A stretch of DNA of 64,000 nucleotides. It comes from Corynebacterium amycolatum (GTDB lineage Bacteria > Actinomycetota > Actinomycetes > Mycobacteriales > Mycobacteriaceae). The first letter of the stretch is position 1. Each line of letters begins with the position of its first letter. Below are positions 39,278-48,232 of this stretch, in pieces. The stretch lies in contig NZ_CP069513.1 of assembly GCF_016889425.1 (NCBI RefSeq), positions 434,001 to 498,000 of the forward strand. The letters are read 5' to 3'. Both the position numbers and the translations under genes were made by a program. The notes under the pieces are model-generated. The model made no database searches and had not been told where the DNA came from. It worked only from the letters and a program-made list of their open reading frames with translations.

Positions 39278-40321
39278 CTACCCAATCAACGGACCGGCAT
39301 TGCGCACATCCGCACGGAAGGTGACCCCACCTGCGGCTATGACGCGTTCGCGCTCGATGAGGATTGAACGGAGCGTCGATAAGCGAACTGCATGCGACGA
39401 TTCCACCTCGTTCCACACCACCCGCGCGACATCAAGCCCCGTTGCGCGCAGCGAACGCTCACGATAGGTCTCCCGCGTGAGCAGCTCGGACTGGGCCGCG
39501 GGCGTCGGTGCGACCTCGCTCGCCGAATACTTGATGTGGCCGTCGAACTCCACCACAAGCAGCAGGTCGGGGACGTAAAAATCCACTCGGGCAAGAAAAT
39601 GCGGCGCCGTGTGGCTGGTTCCGCGGGTCCAAATCTCGGCTTGTTCGTGGAATTTCAGGCCGAGCTCGAGAAGCGCCGCTTTGGTCAGAGCCTCACCGGG
39701 CGTTTCGCAGCGACCATGACAGACCGCAGACGCACGGTGAAACAGCTCCTGACCCCGCAAGCTAGGATAATGCGCTGGCATCTCCGCGAGCTGATCACGC
39801 GTGACGCCATGCCGCAGCGCACCTTCGACGGCCAACACCGCCGCCCGCCACGACACGGATTCCTGCCCCTTCTGTCTGAGTCGGACCCGACACTCATCGA
39901 AAGCCGCACGCGCGAGCACCGCCACCCGCCGGTCCGCGAGCCCCTGCGTGTGATCCAGATGGATCTCCGACCGCAGGCGCATACAATAGTCGATGCCGTG
40001 GAACTTCTGGCTCCCACCCACGACCACGATCTTCGCGTCGCGCACCAGCACCCACGAGCCATGCAAGGCCAGCGCTGCAGCTCCCGAAATAACGCCTGAC
40101 GACGTCTCGGAGACCACCGCCAACGCAGTAATAGCCAGGCGTTTTTCGCGGTGGAGTCCCTCCCACGAGTGTGCGACTACATAGTGGCCTCGGCAAAGCC
40201 GCTCCAGATAACCGGCCCGCGCTTGCCTTGCGACCTCGCGGTACCCGTCCCCCGGCTGGTTCTCCGGCCTAATGATTCCATACTGGTCCGCCACCAGTTG
40301 CTTGCGTTTCTTATTGCTCAC
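39278..40321 (-). CDS. AbiEi-antitoxin-like / DUF559 nuclease-fold protein
   Basis: The 347-residue product has an N-terminal winged-helix-like region (about 1-85: YGIIRPENQ, YREVARQARAGYLERLCRGHYVVA), as in AbiEi-type proteins, and a C-terminal segment with FLARVDFYVPDLLLVVEFDGHIKY (about 245-268). That D...EFDGxxKY arrangement is the core of a DUF559/Vsr-like PD-(D/E)xK endonuclease fold. This two-part arrangement is common in actinobacteria and often called an AbiEi-family protein, but no toxin gene (AbiEii) is adjacent. It is flanked by two copies of the 75-bp repeat. DNA binding or cleavage is inferred only. Confidence 0.7.
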   Translation of the reverse strand: MSNKKRKQLVADQYGIIRPENQPGDGYREVARQARAGYLERLCRGHYVVAHSWEGLHREKRLAITALAVVSETSSGVISGAAALALHGSWVLVRDAKIVVVGGSQKFHGIDYCMRLRSEIHLDHTQGLADRRVAVLARAAFDECRVRLRQKGQESVSWRAAVLAVEGALRHGVTRDQLAEMPAHYPSLRGQELFHRASAVCHGRCETPGEALTKAALLELGLKFHEQAEIWTRGTSHTAPHFLARVDFYVPDLLLVVEFDGHIKYSASEVAPTPAAQSELLTRETYRERSLRATGLDVARVVWNEVESSHAVRLSTLRSILIERERVIAAGGVTFRADVRNAGPLIG

Positions 40322-40498
40322 TTCTCCCCGCCCCGTGGTTAATGTGCTCCTTATTTAATAAGGCGCGAAAAGCACCCTCCCGGTTCCATCCCTTTCCGCT
40401 GGGCACCCTACCGGGGGAGAAACTTTGGGAAGTGTGTGGTTTACGTGGTTTATGGGACCCATGTGACCGTGCCCAACGACCCTTCCGATTGGGCACCC

Positions 40499-40573
40499 AA
40501 GTTACTGACCAGGTTTATAGCAGTATCGTCGCAAAGTTTTTGCTTAAAGTGCCATAAACCTGGTCACTTTCTC
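40499..40573. repeat. 75-bp inverted-repeat element, copy D
   Basis: The arms are AAGTTACTGACCAGGTTTAT at the left and GCCATAAACCTGGTCACTTT at the right, in the orientation of copy C. The arm ends are the best matched of the four copies (TGACCAGGTTTAT versus ATAAACCTGGTCA). The spacer, rich in AAAGTTTTTGC, is unrelated to that of C. It lies just upstream of the dnaQ-like gene. Confidence 0.85.
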
Positions 40574-40604
40574 CGTGGGTGAGCGCACCCGCTAGTCTTG
40601 AGGC

Positions 40605-41837
40605 ATGACTGAATCGGCGCGCGAGGAGCGCAATGCGACTGGGACCTCTTCTCATACGAAGAGGAGGCGGCGGAATCGTCGTCGTTCTCAACGCGCGTCG
40701 GGAGCTGGACAGCGCCAGGGCCAGCACAATCCGCAGCACCGAACCGACCCGGCTGCAACCGCCGCAACCACACCGGCCACAGCCGAGACCGCCGCAACAA
40801 AGGCCGCTGACGAGCACAAACAGTTCTCGTCGGCGGAGGACGCTCCCTACGCAATCGTGTCCATCCAGGCCACGGGCATCCATCCCAAGACGTCTCGGCT
40901 GGTCAGCCTGGGAGTGTCCACCGCCGACAGCAGCGGCAACATCGTGGACACCTGGCATGTCGTCATCAATCCCACCGAAGATCCCGGCCCGACACACCTC
41001 CACGGCCTCGAGCCCGCGGACTTCGAGGGGGCGCCGAAGTTCGGGGTGATCCAGGCCAAGCTCGCGCACGCGCTCGATGGGCGCACGTTGGTTGCTCATA
41101 ATGCACCGCTGGTCTGGGGTTTTATAGTCGCCGAGGCCAAGAGGGCCCGTCGTCAAGCGAATCGTGAGCGGTCCGCACGGAACAAGCGGGGGCGTCGTCG
41201 TACGCGTACTCGCGTCGCGCGGATTCCGGCGCCCGCGCGGATTGCCGATACGTTGGAAACGGCGCGTCGCCAGGGCAAACGGCTTGACGACGCTCGCCTG
41301 CGCGCCGTCGCGCGCGCCTACGGCCTCGATGTGCCTTCACCCGAGGCATCGATTGCCGGCATCTCGGTGCCAGAGCGGGTGCGGACGTTGGATGATGTCA
41401 CCACTACGCTTGCGCTGTTCCGCGCACAGGGTGGATTGGACGAGGGCGCAACCCTGAACATGTACACGCCCGACCAGCTGCGCGAGGACATTGTGGGCCT
41501 GCAGCGCTCGGCAGTGCGTGTCGACGCGATGGAGGCGCCGCGCCCCGTGGAGAACCCCGGCCGCTATACACCAGGGCGGAAGCTCGCTGCGGGCATGGAG
41601 TTCGTCGTGGCACCAGAGGTGTCGCTGGACCCGGATGATTTGATTGCGGCGGGCGTGCGGGCTGGGCTGGCGTACTCGGAGAAGGTCACGCGAGAGTCGT
41701 CGGTGCTGGTGTGTAACCGGCCTGCGGATGTGACGCCGGATCAACTGACTGGCAAGGCCATGCATGCCCACCGGAAGGACATTCCGATTGTTTCCGATGA
41801 GGCATTTTTGCGGCTGGTCGGAGAGATGGAGAAGTAG
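40605..41837 (+). CDS. DnaQ-like exonuclease-fold protein with BRCT-like end, catalytic acids missing
   Basis: The 410-residue product has a basic, Ala/Thr-rich N-terminus (about 1-75), a DnaQ-type domain (about 80-280) and a C-terminal BRCT-like segment (about 325-408, ending ALVCN-type strand and DEAFLRLVGEM). DEDDh exonucleases need DxE in motif I; here the position reads VSIQATGIHP, so both acids are absent. Motif II (normally HNAxFD) reads HNAPLVWGF, lacking the Asp. It is therefore probably not an active proofreading nuclease. A syntenic dnaQ-like gene exists in C. glutamicum. It sits before murT on the same strand. Confidence 0.8.
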   Translation: MTESAREERNATGTSSHTKRRRRNRRRSQRASGAGQRQGQHNPQHRTDPAATAATTPATAETAATKAADEHKQFSSAEDAPYAIVSIQATGIHPKTSRLVSLGVSTADSSGNIVDTWHVVINPTEDPGPTHLHGLEPADFEGAPKFGVIQAKLAHALDGRTLVAHNAPLVWGFIVAEAKRARRQANRERSARNKRGRRRTRTRVARIPAPARIADTLETARRQGKRLDDARLRAVARAYGLDVPSPEASIAGISVPERVRTLDDVTTTLALFRAQGGLDEGATLNMYTPDQLREDIVGLQRSAVRVDAMEAPRPVENPGRYTPGRKLAAGMEFVVAPEVSLDPDDLIAAGVRAGLAYSEKVTRESSVLVCNRPADVTPDQLTGKAMHAHRKDIPIVSDEAFLRLVGEMEK

Positions 41838-41897
41838 GGCTAGGGCTTGTCGCCAGCGCATTCGTTCTACGAATTATTCACAGTAAAATACACAGTT

Positions 41898-43247
41898 ATG
41901 AAAGAAGGCACTTCACATAACGGCGTAAGTGACCACCGTCGCGATCGCGCAAGCTCCCCGAGCCTGCGTGCTCGGTTTGCGACTGCCGCCGCCCACGCCG
42001 CCACCTGGGCCTCCCGGAAGTCCGGCCGCGGCGCGGGTGGGATGATTGGTGGCCTGATTGCGCAGAAGATTGACCCGCGCATTCTGGCTTCCCTCGGCAA
42101 GGGACGCCCGGCCGCGATCATCACTGGCACCAACGGCAAGTCCACCACCACCCGCATGTTCGCGGCCGCCATGCGCGCCGCTGGCCACAACGTGGCCACC
42201 AACGAGGGCGGCGACAACATGGACGCGGGTATTATCTCCGCGCTGCTCGCCACTCCCGATGCGGACAGCCTGGTCCTGGAGGTCGATGAGCTGCACGTCC
42301 CGCACATCGCAGAGGATCTGAAACCACAGGTCCTGGTGCTGCTGAACCTGTCCCGCGACCAGCTCGACCGCGTCGGCGAGATTAACAAGATTGAGGCCAC
42401 ACTCCGCGCTGCGGTGGACGCTAACCCGCAGGCGACGGTCATCGCCAACTGCGACGACCCACTCATCGCGTCGGCTGCATGGGATGCCAAGAAGGTTATT
42501 TGGGTCTCCGCGGGCGGTGGCTGGACCAACGATGCCACCTCTTCCCCGCGCACCGGCGGCCCCATCATCCAGGACGGGCACAACTGGTATGCCGTGAAGC
42601 CACTCCCGGATGGCTCGGAGTTCAAACGCCCAGAGCCGGACTACCGCATCACAGCCGAGGGCGTCATCACGCCTGCTGGCGACACCCTTCCCATGAACCT
42701 CACGCTGCCGGGTAACGCCAACCGTGGCAACGCCACCTTGGCGATCGCGGGCGCTGTCGATATGGGTGCGGACCTGGAGAAATCCCTCCGCGCCACCGAA
42801 ACCGTCGACAACGTCGCGGGCCGCTACTCCACCATGATTGTGCGAGATGACAAGGGCGCCGAGAAGCACGTGCGCATGCTGCTGGCCAAGAACCCGGCCG
42901 GCTGGCAAGAGGCGCTGTCCATGGTCGACCGCACTGCGGATGCAGTGGTCATCGCGGTCAACGGTCACGTCGCTGACGGCGAGGACCTGTCCTGGCTGTG
43001 GGATGTCCGCTTCGAGGACTTCGACGGCATGGATGTGTTATCCGCGGGCGAACGCGGAACTGACCTCGCGGTGCGGTTGCTGTATGCGGGCATTGATGCG
43101 AGGTTGGTCGCAAATCCGCTGCAGGCGATCCGGTCGTGTGAGGCGCGGGGGTCGTCGTCAAGCGTCACCCGAGTTGAGGTGCTGGCGAACTACACCGCCT
43201 TCCGCGATCTGAAGCGCGACATCGAACGAGCACAGGAGGAAAAGTAA
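41898..43247 (+). CDS. murT: Lipid II isoglutaminyl synthase subunit MurT
   Basis: I chose the ATG at 41898; upstream ATGs have no ribosome site and this one is also weak. The 449-residue Mur-ligase-type protein has the ATP loop ITGTNGKSTTTRMFAAAMRAAG (about 75-95), LNLSRDQLDRVGE, and a C-terminal MurT domain (DUF1727, about 315-445). With GatD it amidates D-Glu of lipid II to D-isoglutamine using glutamine. The zinc-binding Cys pairs seen in some MurT insertions are not visible here. The gatD ATG directly follows the stop. Confidence 0.93.
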   Translation: MKEGTSHNGVSDHRRDRASSPSLRARFATAAAHAATWASRKSGRGAGGMIGGLIAQKIDPRILASLGKGRPAAIITGTNGKSTTTRMFAAAMRAAGHNVATNEGGDNMDAGIISALLATPDADSLVLEVDELHVPHIAEDLKPQVLVLLNLSRDQLDRVGEINKIEATLRAAVDANPQATVIANCDDPLIASAAWDAKKVIWVSAGGGWTNDATSSPRTGGPIIQDGHNWYAVKPLPDGSEFKRPEPDYRITAEGVITPAGDTLPMNLTLPGNANRGNATLAIAGAVDMGADLEKSLRATETVDNVAGRYSTMIVRDDKGAEKHVRMLLAKNPAGWQEALSMVDRTADAVVIAVNGHVADGEDLSWLWDVRFEDFDGMDVLSAGERGTDLAVRLLYAGIDARLVANPLQAIRSCEARGSSSSVTRVEVLANYTAFRDLKRDIERAQEEK

Positions 43248-44060
43248 ATGAGCGAGCTATCTATCGGTCTGATCCTCCCGGACGTGCTGGGCACCTACGG
43301 CGATGATGGAAATGCGCTGGTGCTGCGGCAACGCGCGCGGATGCGTGGGATTGACGCCGAGATCGTCCCGATTAAGCTGGGCGATTCCGTACCCACCAAC
43401 CTGGACATTTACACCGTCGGTGGCGGCGAGGACGTCGCGCAGACCATCGCGGTGGAGCACCTGATTAACGACGGCGGCATCAAGAAGGCAGCCGATGCCG
43501 GCAAGCAGATCCTCGCAATTTGCGCAGGCTTCCAGATCTTCGGCAATTCTTTCCGCGCGGGCGGACGCGACGTCGCAGGTCTCGGTCTTGTCGACTGCAC
43601 CACCGATTCGCTGCCCACGCGCGCAATCGGCGAAATCTGCACGCTCGTCGATCCCACGAACGGTTTGCTTGACGACGTCGACGCCAGCCCGCTGACTGGC
43701 TTCGAAAACCACATGGGTCGCACGACCCTGGGAGCCGATGCGAAGCCGCTTGGTCGGGTTGTCCGTGGCGTGGGCAACTCCGGCCCTGAGGTAGAGCAGG
43801 CGGACTCCGGGATTGCTCCGGGAGTAGACGTTGCTGCACTTAACCCCGCCGGTGGCGTCGAGGGCGCGGTGCAGGGCTCGATTATCTGTACCTACCTGCA
43901 CGGACCTGTGTTGGCCCGCAATCCGCAGCTGGCCGACCTGATGCTGGCCCGCGCGACCGACCAGGACCTGTCGAGCCTGGCTCCTCTGGACCTTGAGGTC
44001 GTGGATAAGCTGCGCGAAGAGCGCATCCTGTCCAAGCCGCGTCCGAAGAGCGAGCGCTAG
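43248..44060 (+). CDS. gatD: Lipid II isoglutaminyl synthase glutaminase subunit GatD
   Basis: The 270-residue class I glutamine amidotransferase releases ammonia for MurT. The nucleophile Cys is in ILAICAGFQIFG (about residue 88) and the catalytic His in CTYLHGPVLARNP (about 224). CobB/CobQ-like folds of this type are often misnamed cobyric acid synthases; the adjacent MurT fixes the role. It starts one base after the murT stop, so the two are co-translated. A strong hairpin follows. Confidence 0.94.
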   Translation: MSELSIGLILPDVLGTYGDDGNALVLRQRARMRGIDAEIVPIKLGDSVPTNLDIYTVGGGEDVAQTIAVEHLINDGGIKKAADAGKQILAICAGFQIFGNSFRAGGRDVAGLGLVDCTTDSLPTRAIGEICTLVDPTNGLLDDVDASPLTGFENHMGRTTLGADAKPLGRVVRGVGNSGPEVEQADSGIAPGVDVAALNPAGGVEGAVQGSIICTYLHGPVLARNPQLADLMLARATDQDLSSLAPLDLEVVDKLREERILSKPRPKSER

Positions 44061-44078
44061 TTTTTGTGGTTTCGCGCG

Positions 44079-44108
44079 ACCGGCCGAGCTGACTGGTCAG
44101 CGGCCGGT
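44079..44108. terminator. Convergent terminator, gatD / recR
   Basis: ACCGGCC-GA-GCTGAC pairs with GTCAGC-GGCCGGT over a TG turn, giving a long GC-rich stem between the converging genes. TTTTTG lies 18 bases before the stem on the plus strand and serves as the U-rich tail in the minus direction only weakly. Confidence 0.75.
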
Positions 44109-44116
44109 TGGCGGGC

Positions 44117-44743
44117 CTAGACCTTCAGCCGGCCCGTCAGCGCGCGGGACAAGGTGAGTTCATCGACGAACTCCAAGTCACCGCCGAGCGGCATGCCGGA
44201 GGCCAACCGAGTGACCTCGAGATCCGGGAAGTCCCGGAGCAGCCGGGCCAAATAGGTCGCGGTTGCTTCGCCCTCGGTGTTGGGGTCAGTCGCGATGATG
44301 ACCTCGTGGATTTCGGGGGGCTCGGTCTCGTCGACGTCGTCAAGCACGCCGGCGATACGTTGCAGCAGCGTGCGGATATTGAGCTCGTTCGGACCGATGC
44401 CGCCGAGCGGATCGAGCGCCCCGCCGAGCACGTGGTAGCGACCGTTGTACTCCCCCGTGCGCTCGATGGCCTGGATATCGCGCGCCTCTTCAACGACGCA
44501 CACCAGACCACGGTCGCGGCGTGTGTCCGAGCAGTACTGGCACACGTCGCTTTCCGAGATGTTGCCGCAGACCCGGCAGAATTGCACACCCTCGCGCACC
44601 CGCCCCAGCGCGGATTGGAGTCGCCCGATGTCCTCCGGCTCCGCCTTCATCAAGTAGAAAGCGATACGCTGAGCTGACTTCGGGCCGATGCCCGGCAGGC
44701 GCGAGAACTCATCAATGAGATCTTGGAGTGGTCCCTCGAACAA
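44117..44743 (-). CDS. recR: Recombination mediator RecR
   Basis: The 208-residue protein has the helix-hairpin-helix start [20 protein letters not shown], the C4 zinc finger ([16 protein letters not shown], about 57-72), a Toprim domain ([27 protein letters not shown]) and the Walker-like end. It works with RecF/RecO in RecFOR gap repair. It is the third gene of the minus-strand dnaX-ybaB-recR block, standard in bacteria. Confidence 0.97.
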   Translation of the reverse strand: MFEGPLQDLIDEFSRLPGIGPKSAQRIAFYLMKAEPEDIGRLQSALGRVREGVQFCRVCGNISESDVCQYCSDTRRDRGLVCVVEEARDIQAIERTGEYNGRYHVLGGALDPLGGIGPNELNIRTLLQRIAGVLDDVDETEPPEIHEVIIATDPNTEGEATATYLARLLRDFPDLEVTRLASGMPLGGDLEFVDELTLSRALTGRLKV

Positions 44744-44780
44744 TGATAATTACCTACAATTACTGGTCTGAAAAGCTAAT

Positions 44781-45104
44781 TTAGAAACCGAGGCCACCGA
44801 GACCGTCGAAGCCCTGGGACAGCGGGCCCATCTTCTGCTCTGCCAGCGACTGCACCTTAGCGGTAGCGTCCTGGAAAGCTGCGAGGACCAGGTCCTGCAG
44901 CCCGTCGACATCCTCCGGGTCTACGACCTTCGGATCAATGGCGATGTCCGTGACCTCGCCCGAGCCCTGCATAGTCACCTTGACCAGACCGCCACCGGCC
45001 TCACCGACGATGGTGGAGGCGACGATCTCCTGCTGTGCTGCCTGCAGCTGCGCCTGCATCTGCTGTGCCTGCTGCAGAATTGCGTTCATATCTGGCTGAG
45101 TCAT
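44781..45104 (-). CDS. ybaB: YbaB/EbfC nucleoid-associated protein
   Basis: The 107-residue protein has the Gln/Ala-rich N-terminal coiled helix (MNAILQQAQQMQAQLQAAQQ) and the GSGEVTDIAIDPKVVDPEDVDGLQDLVLAAF core typical of EbfC. It forms dimers that bind DNA. It lies between dnaX and recR in the usual order. The tail is Gly-rich. Confidence 0.95.
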   Translation of the reverse strand: MTQPDMNAILQQAQQMQAQLQAAQQEIVASTIVGEAGGGLVKVTMQGSGEVTDIAIDPKVVDPEDVDGLQDLVLAAFQDATAKVQSLAEQKMGPLSQGFDGLGGLGF

Positions 45105-45217
45105 AACTAACTTTCCTAACTATTGTGCTTTTTACGTGCTGATTTATAGTTACGCGCACGCTTAAAGGCTCATCGCCCTTGCTTTACGACGCGCATCGCC
45201 GCCCCATTCTAACGGCT

Positions 45218-48202
45218 CTAACGGTCATTGAGCGGTTTGGCTCCCAGCTCCTTTTCCAGCATCTCCATGACCACGTCCTTTAACGAACGGTGATCGAGCG
45301 ACCCGACCTCGTTCGCGGCCTCGAAATACTCGGAGGTGTCCTCTTCGTAGTTGTTGTCCTGCGGGTTTTGGGAAACCGGGTTGTAGGTGGTGTTGGCGTT
45401 GGACGGGGTGTGCAAGCCGTAGCCCCCTGCGCCCTCTGCGCCCTCTGGTGGAGCGAACTCCTCCATCGGTTCTGGCGGCAGCGGGACGCCGCCGAAGCCC
45501 GAATCCTGATTGGCCTGAGCTTGGGCATTTGCCTGGGCGTTGGCCTGCGCCGCGCGCAGGAACGACTGCGGCTGCGGCTGGTTTGGCTGCTGTTGCGGCT
45601 GTTGATGGACCGAGTTCGGGTTCGGCTGAGTCGGTTGGCTTGGCTGAGCTGGTTGATTTGGCTGGCTTTGCTGATGTGGCTGCGCTGGCTGGTCGTGACC
45701 TGCCTGGTGCCCCATCGCAGCACGCTTGGCAGCCTCGATTTTTGCGCGGCGCTCAGCAACAGACGCGTAGGCCGACGATCGCTGCGGGCGCGGTGCTGGC
45801 TCTGACTGCGTCTGCTGTTCCCGCTGCTCAGATGTCTCTGGTTGCGCTGGCGCTGCTGGTGTCGGTGCAGGGGCGGTGTCGTTCGGCGAGGACGAACCTC
45901 TTGACGACGAATCATCCTCCCCAGCAACACCACTCGTAGCTGTTGACCGCGGTGCGCGCGGGCGCGTACCGACGACACAGTGCACCTGACCATTGAAGCC
46001 CGTCACCTGCTTCACGGCAGCGGACAGTGCCTGTGCGTAATCCGGTGTGTTTAGCCTGGTAGCGAGCGCTCCTGTGCTGTGCCCGATGATGAGCCTGTCA
46101 TTTTCGACATCGAGTGGCACTGCCTGTTCAGCTAGCACGCGAATGGGGAACGCGTGCGGGCCGTCAACAGCTGCAAGGATGTCCTGCCAGCGCTCGCGGA
46201 TTTGCTCGATACGAGCGGGTGCAGGTTCGGGCTCCGGCTGCGATTCTGGTTCCGGCTTGTGAACTGGCTGTTCAGGCTGCTCGGGCTGGGCGGCCTGAGT
46301 TGGCCGTGCCGACTCGGCTGATTGCTCGGGCTGGGTTGGCTGTTCAGACTGTGCGGCCTGAGTCGGCTGGGTTGGCTGTTCAGAGTGCGTTGGCGAGGAA
46401 GAGACAACTGGCTCCTCCTCGACAATCGACATCGAGCCGCCTTCACCCTCACGCTCACGAGTCTGCTGCTCACGCTCCTGTGCAAGCTGCGCCCGAGTCT
46501 GCTGCTCGCTAATCCGGGCATGCTCCGCCATCTTCCGACGGAACTCACGAATCTTCTCTGCCTGAGCCTCTTCCTCGGACAACGGCTGCTCAGCCGATTC
46601 CGGCTGCTGCAGTTGTTCGGTCTGCTGTGACTGCTCAACTGATTCGGCCGGCGTAGCCTGCGTAGGCTGCTCAGGCTGCTCAGCGGGCGCAGTAGGTGCT
46701 TCTGGTGCAGGCTTCGGCTCAGTTACCGACTCCTGCGACACCGCTGCCGCTGGCGCCGATTGCTGCTCAACGGGTTCCGACTGAACCTTAGGCTGCGGTT
46801 CCGGCTGGGGTTCTGGCTGTGCCTGGGACGGCACATGCGCTGCTTGCTCAGTACGTCCGCGCTGAGTGACCGAAACCGACTGCGCACCCTTCTTCCGCTG
46901 GGCATTCCGCTGACGCCATGCCTCCCGAGCCGACTGGCCAGACTGCATCGGCGACGCTTCAGCCGCACCCGCATCGGAAGACACCGGTGCCGCTGCGGGC
47001 GTTGCAGCCCCCGAACCGTCGGCAAGCGCGGGCCTGCCGTGCTCCAATGCTTCTACGCGCTGCAGCAGCGACTCCACGGAGTCTTCGGTGGCGGGCAGGA
47101 GCATGCGCGCACAGAGAACCTCGAGCAGCAAACGCGGCGACGTCACGCCGCGGAAGTGCCGCAGACCATCAGAGAGCACCTGCGTGAAGCGCGTCAGGGT
47201 AGCCGGAGGAATCTTTCCGGCCTGCTCCAGCACACCGTCGATTTGGCTCTCCGGAATCTCCACAAGACCCTGCTCCAGCGCATTCGGCACCGCCGAGAGC
47301 ACCAGCAAATCACGCACCCGTCCAAGGAGATCCGAGGCAAACCGCGCCGGATCCTGACCCGACATAATCACACGCCCGACCACACTAAACATGGCCGCGC
47401 GATCACCAGCTGCCAGCGCCTCGATCGCATCCGTGATAATCACGCTGTCAGTGACACCGAGAATGGCCGCAGAAGTTTCATAATCCACGCCATCGGTGCC
47501 AGAGCCAGCGATCAACTGATCCATAATCGACAGCGAATCACGCGGCGAACCACCACCGGCCTGGATGACCAGCGGATACACGTCCGGGTCCACCTGCACG
47601 CCCTCGGCCGTCACCACACGTTCAAGCAACCCGCGCATATCCGGCGGAGTCAGCAACCGGAACGGGTAGTGATGCGTACGGGAGCGAATCGTCGGCAGCA
47701 CACGCTCCGGCTCCGTGGTCGCAAAAATGAAGATGAGGTGCTCCGGCGGCTCCTCCACAATCTTCAACAGCGCATTGAAACCCGAGGCGGTAATCATATG
47801 CGCCTCATCAATAATGAAGATGCGGTAGCGCGACTCCGCCGGCTGGAAGATAGCCTTTTCCCGCAGCTCACGCATATCTTCCACACCATTGTGCGAAGCC
47901 GCGTCCAGCTCAATAACGTCCAAATTGCCCGGGCCACCCGGCGCCAACGCACGACACGACGCACACTGACCACACGGTGTGGCCGTCGGCCCCTCCGCAC
48001 AGTTCAAACTGCGCGCCATAATGCGCGCCGACGAGGTCTTGCCACAGCCACGCGGCCCGGAAAACAAATACGCATGGTTAATGCGGTTGGGACGCCCCTG
48101 CGCATCCCGAGATTCCAACGCCGCCGACAGCGGGTCAGTTACGTGCCGCTGCCCCACCACTTCGGCGAACGATGCCGGACGATACTTCCTATACAGAGCC
48201 AC
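45218..48202 (-). CDS. dnaX: DNA polymerase III gamma/tau subunit with long repeat-rich C-terminus
   Basis: The 994-residue clamp-loader subunit has Walker A GPRGCGKTSS (about 44-53), the Cys4 zinc module (CAEGPTATPCGQCASC), Walker B-like IIDEAHM and the SRC-type sensor region. The clamp-loader core occupies about 1-370. The remaining 600 residues are dominated by Pro/Glu/Gln repeats (EQPTQPEQ, SQPNQPAQ), interrupted by a globular segment (about 660-760). This long tail is about twice the usual gamma/tau length and nearly structureless. I saw no slippery sequence for a programmed frameshift. Confidence 0.95.
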   Translation of the reverse strand: MALYRKYRPASFAEVVGQRHVTDPLSAALESRDAQGRPNRINHAYLFSGPRGCGKTSSARIMARSLNCAEGPTATPCGQCASCRALAPGGPGNLDVIELDAASHNGVEDMRELREKAIFQPAESRYRIFIIDEAHMITASGFNALLKIVEEPPEHLIFIFATTEPERVLPTIRSRTHHYPFRLLTPPDMRGLLERVVTAEGVQVDPDVYPLVIQAGGGSPRDSLSIMDQLIAGSGTDGVDYETSAAILGVTDSVIITDAIEALAAGDRAAMFSVVGRVIMSGQDPARFASDLLGRVRDLLVLSAVPNALEQGLVEIPESQIDGVLEQAGKIPPATLTRFTQVLSDGLRHFRGVTSPRLLLEVLCARMLLPATEDSVESLLQRVEALEHGRPALADGSGAATPAAAPVSSDAGAAEASPMQSGQSAREAWRQRNAQRKKGAQSVSVTQRGRTEQAAHVPSQAQPEPQPEPQPKVQSEPVEQQSAPAAAVSQESVTEPKPAPEAPTAPAEQPEQPTQATPAESVEQSQQTEQLQQPESAEQPLSEEEAQAEKIREFRRKMAEHARISEQQTRAQLAQEREQQTREREGEGGSMSIVEEEPVVSSSPTHSEQPTQPTQAAQSEQPTQPEQSAESARPTQAAQPEQPEQPVHKPEPESQPEPEPAPARIEQIRERWQDILAAVDGPHAFPIRVLAEQAVPLDVENDRLIIGHSTGALATRLNTPDYAQALSAAVKQVTGFNGQVHCVVGTRPRAPRSTATSGVAGEDDSSSRGSSSPNDTAPAPTPAAPAQPETSEQREQQTQSEPAPRPQRSSAYASVAERRAKIEAAKRAAMGHQAGHDQPAQPHQQSQPNQPAQPSQPTQPNPNSVHQQPQQQPNQPQPQSFLRAAQANAQANAQAQANQDSGFGGVPLPPEPMEEFAPPEGAEGAGGYGLHTPSNANTTYNPVSQNPQDNNYEEDTSEYFEAANEVGSLDHRSLKDVVMEMLEKELGAKPLNDR

Positions 48203-48232
48203 GTGCTCAGCCTACCTTCCACCCCGGATCGG

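Noticed and set aside
45218..48202. Programmed frameshift in dnaX
   Set aside because: No A-run slippery site with a downstream hairpin was found; the long tail is in the main frame.
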